From: Sinohyriopsis cumingii
Taxonomy: Eukaryota; Mollusca; Bivalvia; Unionida; Unionidae
Length of the DNA stretch: 64,000 nucleotides
Reading direction: 5' to 3'
NCBI GenBank assembly: GCA_028554795.2
Contig: CM068839.1
Coordinates: 18,872,043-18,936,042, forward strand
The position numbers were made by a program, and so were the translations under genes. Numbering within the stretch: position 1 is the first letter of the stretch; each line of letters begins with the position of its first letter. Shown piece by piece: positions 61,989 to 64,000 of this stretch. Under the pieces are notes generated by a model. That model made no database searches and was not told the origin of the DNA. It saw only the letters and a list, made by a program, of their open reading frames with translations.

Positions 61989-62261
61989 CTACGTTCAAAA
62001 TAAATGAATCACATTAAATATGGCTCTTAGTTATATTTAAAACAGCACTGGGCAACAAACAAGTAGATAAATAAGGCAATTATATCATCTTTTTAAAAGA
62101 TTTGCCATATATACTTCCTTACAAATCAATGCCTTTTTACTGAAAATTTTATTCTTGCTGAGTAGGATTCATCTTATAAGCAAAACACAGAAAAAATTTG
62201 ATAAATCTTGGGATGATATTGGTATGCGCTGTTTATTACTGTATTTGTTACACAACAGTAG
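61989..62261. other. intron, nothing recognised
   Basis: AT-rich sequence upstream of the first visible exon; only its acceptor tract is identifiable. Confidence 0.6.
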
Positions 62262-62445
62262 TACAGCAAAACCTGTCTTGAAAGACCACTGCTATGTGAG
62301 ACCACCTATCCTAAGAGACCACATTCTCAATGTACAAATATATTATGTAGCATTGTGACCTGTTATGAGAGACCACCCATCTTGAGGGACCATACTTTTT
62401 TGACAAAAGAGGTGGTCTTTCAAGGCAGGTTCTACTACTTTATCT
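62262..62445. mobile_element. MITE-like hairpin repeat
   Basis: The left end AGCAAAACCTGTCTTGAAAG with ACCAC and the reverse complement of the right end, AGTAGAACCTGCCTTGAAAG with ACCAC, match at 22 of 25 positions. The interior repeats GAGACCACC-ATC-T-AG twice. It is palindromic, about 180 bases long and non-coding. Decayed relatives lie near 59894-59985 and perhaps 32140-32335. A non-autonomous DNA element is likely, though the flanking duplication is unclear. Confidence 0.7.
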
Positions 62446-64000
62446 ACAATGATCTTGATTTTAATAATTTAAAAGTATTAAATCAAATATATATCTCCAC
62501 TGATGTCATTTACTGTGTGTGTTTACTAGCAATTATACTGCATGTAAGTCTGAACAAACCATATTTGTATTATATTTTTTGTTTTCTATATCAACATTAT
62601 ATCAAGCAATAAAAGTTTTGATTTGATTTACATTAGTTTGTTTCACAACTCAGATCTAATTCCCAAGTGATATTTCCTAAGTCATCTACCAGTGGGCTGA
62701 CAGCTGGTAAAGGAAGTACCAATTAAGTTTCCCATATTCCTTTATTCACTTATCAGAGGGTGCTTACCTGAATGATGATCAGACAAATATGGAGGATTTT
62801 AGAACTTTATTTCAAGTCTGAGATAATGGGATGAATTCTTGGGGTTTGAATCAGTTGACATTTATAACATACTGTGAATCACAAAAGTGTAGCCATTTCT
62901 TTCATCATTTGTATGATGTATTGATTTAACATATTTCAGAATACTGCAAATCTGATCAATCGGAATAACTGTTTTTTTATCCGTATGTGATCTTTTATAT
63001 CCATATGTGATCTTTTATATCCGTATGTGATCTTTTAAAGAATTTATTTATGATATAAAAATGGATTTAAAATGCCAAACATTATGGATTTATAAGGATG
63101 TCATTACAGGGAGAAGGAAAAAAAAGTTCTCAATCTATTTTTGATGTATTCCACTCAGTAATATAACTATTTTGTCTATTTTTTCCTATTTATCCATTAA
63201 GTTTGGCTTGTTTTTTCTCTCCAAAATGCAACTCTGACTCACTGTTGACATGTCACTCCTTACAGATGGATCTGACTTGAAAAGTACACCCATATTTACA
63301 GGGGATCAAACAGAAATTAGCTTTTGCAGACCTAAAAAAAGAGGGGGTTGTTGATTTATAATCAAGCTATATTATAGCTGAGCATATATGCTATGCAAAA
63401 TTAAAAAAATGACACAAACCTTTTGATAACTGTTGTTAGCTAAATATAGCATGTTGGAATATAGTCAATTTACTTTCCAATAATTTGTTATGAAACTGAT
63501 ACAAAAATATCATAATTAATACAACAATTTCAGGTATGGGATTGGCAAATCTATTGTTAATTAGACTTCTGTTCACTTTTTGCATCTGCAATAAACCAAC
63601 ATGACTATATTATCCCATCAATAAATGACTTTCATACACTCACATATAGCATACTCTCATTATATCGCTATCCATGGCAGCCATAACCATACCCAAGCGA
63701 TAAAAAATAAGTGTTATAATAAAGGGTCTTAGAGTGAGGGAGTACTGTATACTGATCCCTTACTATGTGTATATAAGTAATAAAACTGGTCCAGTGCATA
63801 ATGTTTCTTATTAGAGTAAAGCATATATTATCTAGATTAAAATTGTCCAGGTTGGTTCCTACAGATTCCGACTATGTTCTAAAAAAATACTTAAATACCA
63901 AACTTATTGGAATCAATCATCTTTACAACTTGTTTTCTGGGCAAAATTATTGCCTCCCACTGGTTATGGATAATCAACATAACCGTAAACAGTGAATCAC
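62446..64000. other. intron to the window edge
   Basis: Holds a three-copy repeat of ATCCGTATGTGATCTTTTAT at about 62980-63040. Near 63650-63760 is a possible small dispersed element (GCATACTCTCATTATATCGC to GAGTGAGGGAGTACTGTATA). The next upstream ODF2 exon, expected here or beyond 64000, was not found. Confidence 0.45.

Noticed and set aside
62769-62860. Strong donor CAG|GTAAGC on the minus strand as a possible upstream ODF2 exon
   Set aside because: The frame needed to reach exon 61988 in phase 0 has a stop 13 codons back and no similarity to the ODF2 N-terminus.

Overview
The window is eukaryotic: AT-rich, intron-dominated DNA carrying one clear protein-coding gene, a dense load of minisatellites, and tRNA-derived SINEs, non-LTR, Penelope-like and mariner fossils. 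The mix (AT-rich introns, very many minisatellites, SINEs with tRNA heads, intronic Penelope and mariner remnants) suggests a marine invertebrate, most likely a mollusc. This is an inference; no marker here fixes the species.

The gene lies on the minus strand and is the orthologue of ODF2/cenexin (outer dense fiber protein 2), a coiled-coil protein of centriole distal/subdistal appendages and, in sperm, of tail fibres. Nine coding exons read right to left: 61833-61988, 60633-60820, 59702-59831, 38992-39198, 26832-26903, 19690-19806, 14552-14667, 10694-10873 and 1772-1907. They total 1302 nt, which is exactly 434 codons. They join in phase with consensus or near-consensus splice sites and run colinear with roughly residues 85-512 of human ODF2 as I remember it. 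The N-terminus (beyond 64000) and C-terminus (before 1) are outside the window. The exon 3 to exon 4 intron is 20.5 kb and holds the largest repeat array. A possible extra first exon (43354-43443) with two perfect CRE palindromes just upstream lies inside that intron and is in phase with exon 4.

Layout by region: 0-3.6 kb, a 155-bp composite repeat, a LINE remnant, the 9th exon seen, a 60-bp repeat, and a SINE fragment with a (CT)n(GT)n tract. 6.5-9.3 kb, a 40-bp and a 48-bp minisatellite and a SINE head. 10.7-14.7 kb, two exons flanking a mariner fossil that is split by a SINE. 15-20 kb, a dispersed repeat, a 5'-truncated SINE and one exon. 20.5-23.0 kb, a 32-bp minisatellite. 25-29.6 kb, a dispersed repeat, one exon, a 44-bp minisatellite carrying two SINE insertions, and a 28-bp minisatellite. 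30.3-31.6 kb, a Penelope-like element. 33-42 kb, several SINEs, small arrays, one exon and a second LINE remnant. 44.1-53.2 kb, three minisatellites in near succession, ending in a 6.1-kb array of a 126-bp trimeric unit. 54-64 kb, microsatellites, dispersed repeats, a SINE, three exons and a hairpin MITE-like element. Tandem arrays cover roughly a quarter of the window.

I see no second protein-coding gene, no true tRNA or rRNA gene, no operon and no CRISPR array. Most of the other open frames are accidental or arise because a repeat period is a multiple of three.
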